A DNA stretch of 19,702 nucleotides, from contig JBOICK010000033.1 in assembly GCA_050739895.1 (NCBI GenBank), positions 1 to 19,702 on the forward strand, read 5' to 3'. The position numbers were made by a program, and so were the translations under genes. Position 1 is the first letter of the stretch; every line of letters starts with the position of its first letter. The stretch is from Stenotrophobium sp050739895 (GTDB lineage Bacteria > Pseudomonadota > Gammaproteobacteria > Nevskiales > Nevskiaceae). Below the pieces are notes generated by a model that saw nothing but the letters and a program-made list of their open reading frames with translations, had not been told where the DNA came from and ran no database searches. Shown here one piece after another: positions 6,979 through 16,581 of the stretch.

Positions 6979-9513
6979 TCAGTTACTGGCAGTCACAGTC
7001 GTACTGGCGTCCCTCAGTACCTGGACTTCCGTGGAAGTTGAAGGAACCAGAGCCAGCTCACCAGGCGTATTGCCAGTGGATGCAGTGTCAATGAACAACA
7101 TGTAAAAGCCCGCCGGGGTCACTGCCGGATTGACGGGCAGCGTGACGTTGAGATCGCCCTTGTCTGCGACACTGAAGGGCAACTCCACTGCGCGTTGATC
7201 AGCATCGACCAGATGGGTCGTCGAAGTGCGACGTACCAGCAAGACCTTGGTGACACTGCCCGCTTGGGGCGTCGCCACGATGAATTGGTCGCCGTGCTTG
7301 ACCTGAGCCGGCGCAGAATTGATTACAGGCCGGCTCTTGTCGAACATGTAGGGCGGACTGTAAATCTCGAATGAGGGATCGCGCCCCTGCTTGCTGAATG
7401 GCAAACCCAGCGCATTTTCAGACAGATCGAGATCGTAGAGATAGTCGGTACTGATGGGGGCATGCCCACCAATCAACACACGGCCATCAGGCAGCAGGAT
7501 TGCGGTGTTGTGATAGGTGCGACCGTCATGCGATGTGGCCATTTTCGACCAGGTTTCGGTCGCGGGATCGAACCTTTCGGCAACCTTGTTGGGGAAGTCG
7601 TTGCCGGGCAGCGCGACTGCGTCACGATCCGCACCGTTGAAGGCCATCACAGACTCGTCAGGCAGCAGTACGCCTGACGGATACCAGCGGTTAAAGTTCA
7701 TGTCGCCTGTGGCATGCGAGGTGTAATGCATCGCATTGGACGCCGGAGAAGGCAGCCCGGTAGCAGGGTCTTTATCGATATCTACGGTATCGATGCGACT
7801 GAACGGTGTGCCAAGGTAGGTGCCTGGACTGGTCGCCACGACGGCACCGAGCACACCACCGGAAACCAGATAATTGGCTTCGGTGTAATGACTGGTGGCA
7901 TCAGGCTTCAGCGGCAACATGATCGAGAACGTGGAACCGCGGAAACCTGAACCCAGCGCCTGATTCACGGCCGAAGGGCTGACCGCAGTACCCAGCAAGC
8001 TGGTCAATTGCGCCGCCAGCGCATCGGAGGAAGTGATCTGTTGCCCGGACAAGCTCGCCAGTGACGTACTCAGATCGCCAGCCTGATTTGGATTGGTGAG
8101 CGTCAACAACGATGTCAGTTTGCCCAAACCAACCTGACTCAGGGTCACCGGCAATCCGGCATAACCGAGATTGGTCCAGCCATCATTGGGTGCAGCAGGA
8201 TTAAAGACCGAGACGAAATTCCACAGTGCCTGATTGTAGGACTGGCCGAACGGATTGAAAGCCTGGCCACCGGCATCATAAAAAACATCGCCGTTGGGCA
8301 GCAGCGAAATACGCGGGAATAGGGGCAAAGACTGGTCTGCGGTAGACGCGCCCGTCGTGCTGTTGACAGTGCCTTCGACAGACCAAGCTCCCTTATCGAC
8401 ATTGTAGAGCTCGGGCGTGCGTACATTATCGCCCGACTGCAGCATGTCTGCGAAATTAATCGGCGCTGCCTCGGCCTGCTGCAGGGTTTCAGTGCTGTTG
8501 AATCCTGTGTACACCGGCTTCAACAATTTTGTAACGCCACTGACGATAAAGACGTTGCTGTCCGACAAATTCACCTGGGTGGGATACCAGCGCCCAAACG
8601 TCATGGAACCGCTCTGGGTCCAGCCATCCGTGCGCCAGTCGAAGATGCGTGCGTTCTTGATGCCTTCGAGTTCTACGACACCTATATCGCTGGGTACGCC
8701 AACGCCCTTGGCGCTGGCGAAACCGGCCAGAGCAAGCAGATCACCCGTAATTTGCTGGGACGGTCCTCCCAACCCAGATTGGGCAGCGGCAATCGCAGAT
8801 GGGAAAGGCCCGCCGAGCGAGTCCACTGATGGTTCGGTGTAGTAATCGGTGCCACCAGAATCAAGGATGCGCCCGTCATACAACTGCACGAGTGAAGAAC
8901 AGAACAGCGCACCTGAGTTGTCGTGATCGGAATTAGCGTCCGTCAGCAGGCCACCCGGCAGCAGGGTACTGCTCGCGTAGCTGTCAATATTGGAACCTGC
9001 GGTCAACGGCGAAGGACGCAACCAGGAGAACTGATCGCTGCTACCCGCCGGTCCCAGACTCAGATTGCGTGTCTGATCGTCAACTGAGACGTAGCCGAAC
9101 TCGTCTACAATCGACAATTCGACATTTTCGGTATTTTCCAGACCGTTGAAGTAGACCAAACGGTTATCCGGCAACAACGCAACACTGACAGCTGCCGGCT
9201 TGCACCGCGGCGTGCCATCCGAAGCAGCCACGCAATTCTGATTAGTGGTGACGACCTTGGCAGTATCACTGCCTACCGGATCCTGATAAACAATATTGGG
9301 CTCAGCTTGCGGTGCGGAAAAACAACCCACTGCGGGATTGCCATCAGCTGGACAGGTATATGTACGGCCTTGAAAGGACGCAGCCTCGGGCGTCGGTGCC
9401 TGAGTGGTATCGAATGCTGTAGCAGCATTACCCCCGGAAACTGATGACGAACTGCCACAACCGCCGAGAACCAAGATTGACAGCAAGCATAGCAATGGTC
9501 GCATTTTGATCAT
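6979..9513 (-). CDS. Radical copper oxidase lipoprotein (galactose/glyoxal oxidase-like, kelch + DUF1929)
   Basis: This encodes 844 residues. The ATG at 9513 lies 9 bases after GGAG; a GTG at 9516 with 6-base spacing is a possible alternative. The N-terminus is a lipoprotein signal with lipobox LVLGGC, modified Cys19, then a Ser/Gly linker, so the enzyme is probably membrane-anchored outside the cytoplasm. The kelch propeller carries the whole copper-radical site of the galactose oxidase family: C205 (LFCSS) and Y310 (GRWYPT) as the thioether-linked pair, Y667 and H668 (RTYHNTAILLPDGR) as axial Tyr and Cu ligand, and H767 (STTHLVDADQR) as the second Cu histidine. The C-terminal part (FEIYSPPYMF, GFYMLFI) is the DUF1929 Ig-like domain. 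Such enzymes oxidise primary alcohols or aldehydes and make hydrogen peroxide. The substrate is unknown. A segment at about 450-525 is not kelch-like. At 844 residues it is longer than fungal family members. Confidence 0.93.
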   Translation of the reverse strand: MIKMRPLLCLLSILVLGGCGSSSSVSGGNAATAFDTTQAPTPEAASFQGRTYTCPADGNPAVGCFSAPQAEPNIVYQDPVGSDTAKVVTTNQNCVAASDGTPRCKPAAVSVALLPDNRLVYFNGLENTENVELSIVDEFGYVSVDDQTRNLSLGPAGSSDQFSWLRPSPLTAGSNIDSYASSTLLPGGLLTDANSDHDNSGALFCSSLVQLYDGRILDSGGTDYYTEPSVDSLGGPFPSAIAAAQSGLGGPSQQITGDLLALAGFASAKGVGVPSDIGVVELEGIKNARIFDWRTDGWTQSGSMTFGRWYPTQVNLSDSNVFIVSGVTKLLKPVYTGFNSTETLQQAEAAPINFADMLQSGDNVRTPELYNVDKGAWSVEGTVNSTTGASTADQSLPLFPRISLLPNGDVFYDAGGQAFNPFGQSYNQALWNFVSVFNPAAPNDGWTNLGYAGLPVTLSQVGLGKLTSLLTLTNPNQAGDLSTSLASLSGQQITSSDALAAQLTSLLGTAVSPSAVNQALGSGFRGSTFSIMLPLKPDATSHYTEANYLVSGGVLGAVVATSPGTYLGTPFSRIDTVDIDKDPATGLPSPASNAMHYTSHATGDMNFNRWYPSGVLLPDESVMAFNGADRDAVALPGNDFPNKVAERFDPATETWSKMATSHDGRTYHNTAILLPDGRVLIGGHAPISTDYLYDLDLSENALGLPFSKQGRDPSFEIYSPPYMFDKSRPVINSAPAQVKHGDQFIVATPQAGSVTKVLLVRRTSTTHLVDADQRAVELPFSVADKGDLNVTLPVNPAVTPAGFYMLFIDTASTGNTPGELALVPSTSTEVQVLRDASTTVTASN

Positions 9514-9652
9514 CACAGTTTTCTCCGTAACATGGTCGTTGCACTTGGCAATTTATGGATTTGTTACGTATACGCTTAAACGATCAAATCAGATGCAAAG
9601 ATTCTCCTGTATGTTGATTCGGCTGAATTCCGCCTGAAACCAGAAACACTGC

Positions 9653-10057
9653 CTAGCCTGGTTTATCGAGCAGCGCCTGCAAGGTTTTGCGCATCTGCGG
9701 AACACTCATGTCCTGACGTAATTCGCCGGCCTGTTTGCCGTTGCGGTCGACCAGATCGACCCAGCCTGTGGCGAAATGCCCCAGCAACAATCCGGGTTGC
9801 CCCAGCTTGTCCGCCTGTTTTTGTGCCTGCGCCAACCTGGCGCCATCGGTGACATCAAGCGTCACAAAATCGATCTTGTCTTCGAATCCCTGATACGCAT
9901 CGTGCAACTTGGGCTTGATGATCTTGCAGTTGGTGCACCAATCCGCAGCGATCAGGATTGCCAGTGGCTGGCTGTGCCTGATACTCGCGGCACCAGCGCC
10001 AAAGCTGGGAATCGATAGCGTCAGAAGGCTTAGCAGGACGGGTATAAATCGTTTCAT
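9653..10057 (-). CDS. Exported thioredoxin-fold protein (CxxC)
   Basis: This encodes 134 residues. The ATG at 10057 is 7 bases after GGAG; the GTG two codons earlier is only 1 base from it. The signal peptide is MKRFIPVLLSLLTLSIPSFGAGA. The redox motif AADWCTNCK (C41, C44) resembles the YADWC-x-x-CK site of the DsbD C-terminal domain, and DFVTLDVTD fits the second strand of a thioredoxin fold. At the place where thioredoxins have their cis-proline (normally G-[VT]-P-T before a strand ending in D-x-x-G-K), the protein reads FATGWVDLVDRNGK, so that proline seems to be replaced. A periplasmic disulfide or reductase role is likely. It follows ligA by 58 bases and precedes the copper oxidase by 139. 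Confidence 0.82.
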   Translation of the reverse strand: MKRFIPVLLSLLTLSIPSFGAGAASIRHSQPLAILIAADWCTNCKIIKPKLHDAYQGFEDKIDFVTLDVTDGARLAQAQKQADKLGQPGLLLGHFATGWVDLVDRNGKQAGELRQDMSVPQMRKTLQALLDKPG

Positions 10058-10115
10058 GGTCACGCTCCCGATTCAGACTGGAATTTTCGCGGCGGCAGGC
10101 GCTCTTAATTTGATA

Positions 10116-12212
10116 CTACTCTGATAGCCGTGTTGCGCAGAGCTTTTGCAACGCTTGCCAGTCCAGAACGGCCACTCCGAGTTTTTCCGCCTTGGCCAGT
10201 TTCGATCCAGCGGCCGCGCCGGCGAGCAGATAGTCGGTCTTGGCGGAAACCGAACTGGTGACCTTGCCGCCGTGAGCCTCGATCATGCGGCCGGCATCAT
10301 CGCGGCTGACACCGGGCAGCGTGCCGGTAATGACAAAGATTTTTCCTGACAGCGGGCCTTCGGCCTTGCGTGTGGCGGCTTCGGGCCAATGCACACCGGC
10401 TCCGCGTAACTGGCGCAGCAACTGGTGATGCGCCGGTTGCACGAACCACTTGCAGATCTGGCGTGCGACTTCGGGACCTACGTCAGCGACTTCACGTAAT
10501 CCAGGAAAGCGTTCCTTGTCCTTGAGCCCCTCAGCATCTGCGGTTGGCGCATCGTCCCGGGCCGCCTGCTCCAGTGCTTCCAGGGTGCGGAAATGCGCGG
10601 CCAGAGCTGCGGCGGTGGCTTCGCCGACATCGCGAATACCGAGCGCATAGATGAATCGGCCCAGCGTTGTGACCTTGCTCCTGTGTATCGCTTCAACCAC
10701 GTTTTGCGCGGACTTTTCACCCATGCGATCGAGACCTGCGAGCGCGTCCGCGCGCAAGCTATAAATATCTGCTGGCGATCGCAGCAGCGACTGCCCGATC
10801 AACTGCATCAGCAGCTTGTCGCCCAAACCCTCGATGTCCATCGCACGACGCGAGACATAGTGCAGCAAAGCGCCATGCAGTTGTGCACGACAGCTCAGCC
10901 CGCCGCTGCAGCGCGCGACTGCCTCGCCGACCTCCTGCTCGACCGGGCTGCCGCAGACCGGACAGCGCGGCGGCAACTCGATAACTCGCGCGTCAGCGGG
11001 GCGTTTTGCCAGCACAACCTCCTTGACCTCTGGAATCACATCGCCGGCTCGCCGCACGATCACGCTGTCGCCGATCATCACGCCTTTGCGTGCAACTTCG
11101 CCCATGTTGTGCAGCGTCGCGTTGGACACATTGGCGCCGCCAACGAATACCGGCTTCAGACGCGCCACGGGCGTGATAGCGCCGGTGCGGCCGACCTGGA
11201 ACTCGACGTTTTCCAGCACGGTTTCGGCTTCTTCCGCAGCGAACTTGTAGGCACAGGCCCAGCGTGGCTCGCGTGTGACCGAACCGAGTTCCTCGCGACC
11301 TGCAAGATCATCCAGCTTGAATACCACGCCGTCGATGTCGAAAGGCAGTTGCGCGCGCTTTTCGCTCATGCGCTCGAAATAGCGCAGGCACCCCTCGACA
11401 CCCTGCACCGTCTCTATCAGTTCCGAAACCGGAAATCCCCAGTCATGCAGTTGCGCCAGAACTTGCGCATGTAGCGCCGGCGCTTGCCAGCCTTCGCTGT
11501 AACCCACGGCATAGGCATAGAACGCCAGTGGTCGCTGCGCGGTGATTTTCGAGTCGAGTTGGCGCAGGCTGCCGGCTGCGGCGTTGCGCGGATTAACCGG
11601 CGCCTTCTCACCGCGCGCTTCCGCGTCTTCCTTCCAGCGGCGAAAACCCGCCAGCGGCATATACACTTCGCCGCGCACCTCAATCAGTGCTGGCCAATGC
11701 GACGCTCGTTTCCCCTCTCCCGGCTTCCGCATAACCAATGGAATGCAGCGGATCGTGCGCAAATTTTCCGTAATATCCTCGCCAGTCTCGCCGTCGCCAC
11801 GTGTAGCGCCACTCAGCAGCAAGCCATTCCGGTATATCAGTGAAACCGCAAGACCGTCGAGCTTGGGCTCGGCGATGTAGGTGACCATGCCGCGGCCGAG
11901 TGTGTCGCAAACACGGCGATCAAAATCGCGCAGTTCATCTTCGTTGTCACACTTGCGCAGCGATTGCATGGCCATCCGGTGTCTGACCGGCTGGAAATCC
12001 GCGCGCGGCGCTGCGCCGACGCGCTGGGTCGGAGAGTCCGCTGTCAGCAGTTCCGGGCGCGCAGCTTCCAATTGCTGGAGTTCACGGAACAGCGCGTCAT
12101 ACACGGCATCCGTGACCCCTGGCTGATCGAGTACGTAATAGCTGTGATTATGCTCATTCAACTCGCGGCGCAACTCGGCGGCGCGTCGCGCGGCATGGTC
12201 GGAACGGTTCAC
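10116..12212 (-). CDS. ligA: NAD-dependent DNA ligase LigA
   Basis: This encodes 698 residues, near the E. coli enzyme's length. It seals nicks in duplex DNA during replication and repair using NAD. The N-terminal Ia domain has YYVLDQPGVTDAVYD, and the adenylated lysine is K117 in the KLDG motif. The OB-fold region includes GRTGAITPVARLKPV. The zinc site is C417, C420, C435 and C441, the same spacing as in E. coli. Helix-hairpin-helix segments follow (EGLGDKLL, ALGIRDVGEATA), and a BRCT domain closes the protein (GKIFVITGTLPGVSR, then GGKVTSSVS). The start is GTG at 12212, overlapping the zipA stop in GTGA, so translation is coupled. Every diagnostic motif is intact. Confidence 0.98.
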   Translation of the reverse strand: MNRSDHAARRAAELRRELNEHNHSYYVLDQPGVTDAVYDALFRELQQLEAARPELLTADSPTQRVGAAPRADFQPVRHRMAMQSLRKCDNEDELRDFDRRVCDTLGRGMVTYIAEPKLDGLAVSLIYRNGLLLSGATRGDGETGEDITENLRTIRCIPLVMRKPGEGKRASHWPALIEVRGEVYMPLAGFRRWKEDAEARGEKAPVNPRNAAAGSLRQLDSKITAQRPLAFYAYAVGYSEGWQAPALHAQVLAQLHDWGFPVSELIETVQGVEGCLRYFERMSEKRAQLPFDIDGVVFKLDDLAGREELGSVTREPRWACAYKFAAEEAETVLENVEFQVGRTGAITPVARLKPVFVGGANVSNATLHNMGEVARKGVMIGDSVIVRRAGDVIPEVKEVVLAKRPADARVIELPPRCPVCGSPVEQEVGEAVARCSGGLSCRAQLHGALLHYVSRRAMDIEGLGDKLLMQLIGQSLLRSPADIYSLRADALAGLDRMGEKSAQNVVEAIHRSKVTTLGRFIYALGIRDVGEATAAALAAHFRTLEALEQAARDDAPTADAEGLKDKERFPGLREVADVGPEVARQICKWFVQPAHHQLLRQLRGAGVHWPEAATRKAEGPLSGKIFVITGTLPGVSRDDAGRMIEAHGGKVTSSVSAKTDYLLAGAAAGSKLAKAEKLGVAVLDWQALQKLCATRLSE

Positions 12213-13054
12213 GCCTGGCGACGCGTCCAGTCCTTGATATCCGCCACCATCGCCTTTTCAGCTTCGGCGGTGAACGGCTGGCGCTTGGCATCGAATAGTT
12301 CCGCATTCATGCCCCGGGCCAGTGCCTTCGCGGTCGCCAGTAAATCCGCAAGCGCGGCTTCGGGATGCTCCGGCCCCGGTAAAACCATGAACATGGTTAA
12401 CCCTGGTGTCGAAAAACTCGCGGCCTCGGCCGGATCAAGCTGACCTGGTTTGAGCAAGCCTGCCACCGAAAATACCGGCAGACCGGCCGCATCCGTGCGG
12501 TGATAAATCTTGCGCTCGCCAAAAGCCAGTGACTGCTGCTGCAAGGCGCGGTGCAACTTGGGTCCGAGTATCGCGGTGCCTTCACGCTCGGCGATCAGGA
12601 TGGCGACGATTTTTTGCTCCGCAGCCGGTTTGGACGACTTGACCTGCTGGGCCGGTTTGGCGTGTTCAGGCACGACAGCAACGGCTGGCTCTTCCACAGC
12701 TTCCATTACAGGCTCGCGTCGGGTCTTGACCGTTTCCGCCGCAGGCGTCAGTTGACGTTCAGGTATCCGTTCCTTTTTTGGGGCTGCCGGCGCTGGCGCG
12801 GACTGCTGCTGAGGTTCGGTGGGAATACCGGGCATCACGGGCGGTTCGCGGCGCCGCGGTTTGCCGACACCAAATTCATCAAACTCGCCGCTGCGGCCAA
12901 AAATTTCCATCTGGTCGCCGACCGGATTCCGCTGTGGGTTGATGACCGGCGGTGTCCACGGTTTTTTTTGCGGCTTTTCACGACGACTGAAAAAGTAGAC
13001 GATCACGATCACTGCAACTCCGATGATCAACAACGCCCATTGCAATGCGCTCAT
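12209..13054 (-). CDS. zipA: Cell division protein ZipA
   Basis: This encodes 281 residues. ZipA anchors FtsZ protofilaments to the inner membrane and helps divisome assembly. A single N-terminal membrane segment (residues about 4-22, ALLIIGVAVIVIVYFF) is followed by a basic patch, a Pro/Gln/Ala-rich flexible linker at about 30-145, and the C-terminal FtsZ-binding domain at about 148-279 (KIVAILIAEREG, AAGLPVFSVAGLLKPG, GLTMFMVLPGP). The ATG overlaps the smc stop in ATGA, and the stop overlaps the ligA GTG in the same way. The context (smc-zipA-ligA) is the usual one in these proteobacteria and supports the call. Confidence 0.95.
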   Translation of the reverse strand: MSALQWALLIIGVAVIVIVYFFSRREKPQKKPWTPPVINPQRNPVGDQMEIFGRSGEFDEFGVGKPRRREPPVMPGIPTEPQQQSAPAPAAPKKERIPERQLTPAAETVKTRREPVMEAVEEPAVAVVPEHAKPAQQVKSSKPAAEQKIVAILIAEREGTAILGPKLHRALQQQSLAFGERKIYHRTDAAGLPVFSVAGLLKPGQLDPAEAASFSTPGLTMFMVLPGPEHPEAALADLLATAKALARGMNAELFDAKRQPFTAEAEKAMVADIKDWTRRQA

Positions 13055-16000
13055 GCTCTGGCCTCGACTTCCTTCGCTTCCGGCTCGCCAGCCAACTCAA
13101 CGGCCTGCTGCACATCCACACTGACCAGACGTGACACGCCTGGTTCCTGCATGGTGACACCGTGTAGATGCGTGGCCAGCTCCATTGTGATCTTGTTGTG
13201 CGTAATAATAATAAATTGTACGTTATGCGCCATCTCTCGCACAATCTCGCAAAAACGGCCAACATTGGCATCGTCCAGCGGCGCATCGACCTCGTCCATC
13301 AGGCAGAACGGCGCCGGATTGAGCTGGAACAACGCCAGCAGCAAGGCCACCGCGGTCATCGCCTTCTCGCCACCGGACAGCATCTGGATCGATGAATTGC
13401 GCTTGCCGGGCGGACGCGCCATCACACGCACACCGGTATCGAGCAGATCGTCACCAGTAAGTTCCAGATAAGCTTCGCCGCCGCCGAACAGCTTGGGGAA
13501 GCGGTCCTTGAAGACCTCGTTGACCTTGTCGAAAGTCTCCTTGAAGCGGGTCTGGGTTTCACCGTCGATTTTGCGGATGGCTTCTTCCAAAACTTCCAGC
13601 GCACTGTGCAGATCGGTGTGCTGATCGCCCAGATATTTTTCGCGAGCCTGCGCTTCTTCAAGTTCCTGAATCGCGGCGAGGTTGATCGCGCCGAGGCGAT
13701 CAATCCGGCGCAGCACCGACGCCAGTTTTTCTTCCCAACCCTCCGCCGTGGCGTCTTCCGCCAGGCCGGCGAACAGCACGTCCTGATCCAGTCCGGTTTC
13801 GGCCAGTTGAGCGGTCAGTCCTTCACGGCGCGCGCGCAGATTTTCGAATTCGATACGCGCATTCTGCAGGCGCTCCAGTGCGGCATCCTTGTCCTGCTCA
13901 GCCGCACGCGCCGCCTGCACTGCAACCACCAGCGCGGCTTCGCCGGCTTCAAGTTTCTCCCTTACCGCACGCAGATGATCGCGCGCGTCCTGCACCGCGG
14001 CGCGGGCCTGCTCGACAGTCTGTGACTGGCTTTGCAGCGGAAGGTCCAGCTCGGCCGCGAGCTTCTGCTGCTCTTCGCGCTGGATCGTCAAGGCGGCCGT
14101 TTGCGCCACCAGATCGCGGATGCTGTTTTCCAGCGCACCCTGCGCGCTGCGCTTGCCGGCCAGTTGCACGTTCAGCTCGTTGCGTGCCTGCGTTGCCTGT
14201 CCGGCCGCCATGCGCGCACGCTGCACCGCATCGCGTGTACGCGCCAGCGCCTGCTGAATCTGCGTGCGCTCGTCGCGCAACTGCTTGGCGATGGCTTCCA
14301 GCGAGACCAGCCGCTGGCGGGTCTCGCCCAGTTCGTGTTCCTGCTGCTCGCGCTGCTTGCCGAGATTGTCAATGTCCTTGCCAAGTGCGGCCATGCGCGC
14401 TTCGGTCTGCTCCAGTCGCACTGCCTGGGCCTGGCGGAACGCCATGCGCTGCGCCTGTCGCGCACGCGCCTGATCGTAGCGTCCGGCCTTGTCGCGGCGC
14501 TCGAGTTCCATCGCCTGTATGCGGCCGCGCAGGTCGCCGAGCTGCTTTTCCTGATCGAGCACGCGCTGCGCCTGTTCCTCGACCTGCAACTTGAGTTGCT
14601 TGAGCAGCTGGCCGCGCGCGATGACGCCGCTGCGGTTCTGGTCGCGGCGCGGATAGCGCACCCAGCCACGACCGCGCCAGACGCCGTCCTGAGTGATCAC
14701 TGACTCGCCCGGCGCCAGCGCGGCAACGCGCGCCAGCGCTTCCTCCTGCGTGCCTGCCTTGTGCACGCCGGCGAGAAACTCCATCACTGCCGACGGTCCA
14801 ATCACATGCGCGGACAACGTGCCGGCGGCGCCCTGTGCAGTGACGCCATCGTCCATCAGCACCGCGCCGGCATTCGGCGCCGAAGTAATCCCACCGATTC
14901 GCTCGGCCAGCCGCGGCAACAGCGGCGCCTGTAGCAAGCCTTCCAGCACGTGTTCCACCGCGGTTTCCCAGCCGGCTTCGACTTGCAGCGCCGAAGCCAG
15001 GCGCGGCAACTCGTGAATGCCCTGCTGACGCAACCAGGTATTGAGTTCGGCATCGTCCTGACGCAGGGCGGCATGCTGCAGCGTCTCCAGCGAGGACATG
15101 CGACCGCGCGCCGATTGCAAGGTTTGCCGCACTTCGTGCAGCGTCGCTTCGGTGCCGGAACGCTCATCGCGCAACGATTGCAGGTCGCGGTCCAGCGCCT
15201 GTAAGCGCTCCTGCGAATCGGTCAGTTCCGCGTTGAGCACACCCAACTCTGCATCAACATCGGCAAGGCTGGATTTGATCGGACCGATATTCAACGATTG
15301 CTGCTCGGCGGCGAGACGCTTGTAGCGCTCGTCGATCTGCAACTGTGCGCGTTCCATCTGCTGCACGCGCACACGCTCGCCCTCGGTCTGGAACAAAGGC
15401 GTTTCGGCGCGCTGGGTGAATTCTTCCCAGCGATTCTGTTCTTTCTGCGAGGTTTCCTCGGCCTCGATCAGCGCGCCCTGCGCATCGCTCTCGCGCTGTT
15501 CGGCCGCCTTGACCTGCTGATCCAGCGCCGCCAGCGACTGGCTGAGATCTTCCAGCCGTTTCTGTTCCGCCTGGCTGCGGCGCTCGACATCGGCGGCACG
15601 GCGCTGCAATTCATCGAGTTCACGCGCTTTGAGCGTCTTCAGTTCACGCGCATGAGTCAGGCTCTGCTCCTGCCGCGCCAGCGCCGCCTCAGCCTCGTAG
15701 ACTTTGGTCTGCACGTCGTTCAGCGCATGGGCAACGACGCGCTGTTCGACTTCCGCCGCGGTGCGCGCAGTCTCAGTCACACCGACCTGCGCGCGACTCT
15801 GTTCGAGGGCCTGCTCGTGTCCGGCAATCGTGGCCTCGTGGGACTGCGACTGCGTTCCCAGCGCACGCTGGCGCAGGGCCAGGATTTCGGCGCGCAGCTG
15901 CCTTTCCTGGGTCTTGGACTCCTTGTATTTTTCGGCGTTAGCCGCCTGCTTCTGCAGCACTTCCAGGCGCTGCTGGATTTCCGTGCGCAGATCGTTGAGG

Positions 16001-16581
16001 CGCGCAAGGTTTTCGCGGGTCTGCTTGATACGGCTCTCGGTTTCCTTGCGCCGGTCCTTGTATTTGGAAATGCCCGCGGCTTCTTCGAGCCAGTAGCGCA
16101 ACTCCTCCGGTTTGGCCTCGATCATGCGCGAGACCATGCCCTGCTCAAGAATCGCGTACTGGTTCTTGCCGCCCAGCCCGGTGCCGAGGAACAGGTCGGT
16201 GACATCGCGCTTCAGGCATTTACGGCCGTTGAGGTAATACTGCGAATTGCCGTCGCGGGTCAGCTCGCGGCGCACCGCGATTTCGGCGTAGGCCGCAAAC
16301 GGCCCGGCGATCTGGCCATCGCTGTTGTCGAACAGCAGTTCGACGCTGGCGCGGCCCACTGGTTTGCGCGTCTTCGAGCCGTTGAAGATGACATCCTCGG
16401 CCTCGGCGGCGCGCAGGTTCTTGATGCTGGTTTCGCCCAGCACCCAGCGCACCGCGTCAATCACGTTGGATTTGCCGCAGCCATTGGGGCCAACAATCCC
16501 CGTGAGATTCGCCGGCAGCGGCAACTGGATCGGGTCCACAAAAGATTTGAACCCGGCGATTTTGATGCCAGAAAGTCGCAT
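13051..16581 (-). CDS. smc: Chromosome segregation protein SMC
   Basis: This encodes 1176 residues, a normal SMC length. SMC is the ATPase of the bacterial condensin, which compacts and separates sister chromosomes, usually with ScpA and ScpB (not in this window). The N-terminal Walker A is GPNGCGKS at 31-38 in the typical MRLSGIKIAGFKSFVDP opening. Two long coiled-coil arms rich in Gln, Glu, Arg and Ala flank a hinge at about 510-660 (ASALQVEAGWETAVEHVL). The C-terminal head has the ABC signature LSGGEK near 1067 and Walker B FCLMDEVDAPLDD near 1090. It is the first gene of the smc-zipA-ligA operon. The ribosome-binding site is weak, and a palindromic hairpin lies 20 bases upstream of the ATG. 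Confidence 0.98.
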   Translation of the reverse strand: MRLSGIKIAGFKSFVDPIQLPLPANLTGIVGPNGCGKSNVIDAVRWVLGETSIKNLRAAEAEDVIFNGSKTRKPVGRASVELLFDNSDGQIAGPFAAYAEIAVRRELTRDGNSQYYLNGRKCLKRDVTDLFLGTGLGGKNQYAILEQGMVSRMIEAKPEELRYWLEEAAGISKYKDRRKETESRIKQTRENLARLNDLRTEIQQRLEVLQKQAANAEKYKESKTQERQLRAEILALRQRALGTQSQSHEATIAGHEQALEQSRAQVGVTETARTAAEVEQRVVAHALNDVQTKVYEAEAALARQEQSLTHARELKTLKARELDELQRRAADVERRSQAEQKRLEDLSQSLAALDQQVKAAEQRESDAQGALIEAEETSQKEQNRWEEFTQRAETPLFQTEGERVRVQQMERAQLQIDERYKRLAAEQQSLNIGPIKSSLADVDAELGVLNAELTDSQERLQALDRDLQSLRDERSGTEATLHEVRQTLQSARGRMSSLETLQHAALRQDDAELNTWLRQQGIHELPRLASALQVEAGWETAVEHVLEGLLQAPLLPRLAERIGGITSAPNAGAVLMDDGVTAQGAAGTLSAHVIGPSAVMEFLAGVHKAGTQEEALARVAALAPGESVITQDGVWRGRGWVRYPRRDQNRSGVIARGQLLKQLKLQVEEQAQRVLDQEKQLGDLRGRIQAMELERRDKAGRYDQARARQAQRMAFRQAQAVRLEQTEARMAALGKDIDNLGKQREQQEHELGETRQRLVSLEAIAKQLRDERTQIQQALARTRDAVQRARMAAGQATQARNELNVQLAGKRSAQGALENSIRDLVAQTAALTIQREEQQKLAAELDLPLQSQSQTVEQARAAVQDARDHLRAVREKLEAGEAALVVAVQAARAAEQDKDAALERLQNARIEFENLRARREGLTAQLAETGLDQDVLFAGLAEDATAEGWEEKLASVLRRIDRLGAINLAAIQELEEAQAREKYLGDQHTDLHSALEVLEEAIRKIDGETQTRFKETFDKVNEVFKDRFPKLFGGGEAYLELTGDDLLDTGVRVMARPPGKRNSSIQMLSGGEKAMTAVALLLALFQLNPAPFCLMDEVDAPLDDANVGRFCEIVREMAHNVQFIIITHNKITMELATHLHGVTMQEPGVSRLVSVDVQQAVELAGEPEAKEVEARA

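Noticed and set aside
10593..11474. Plus-strand open frame of 293 codons inside ligA
   Set aside because: It is antisense to conserved ligase motifs including the zinc site, with no domain of its own.
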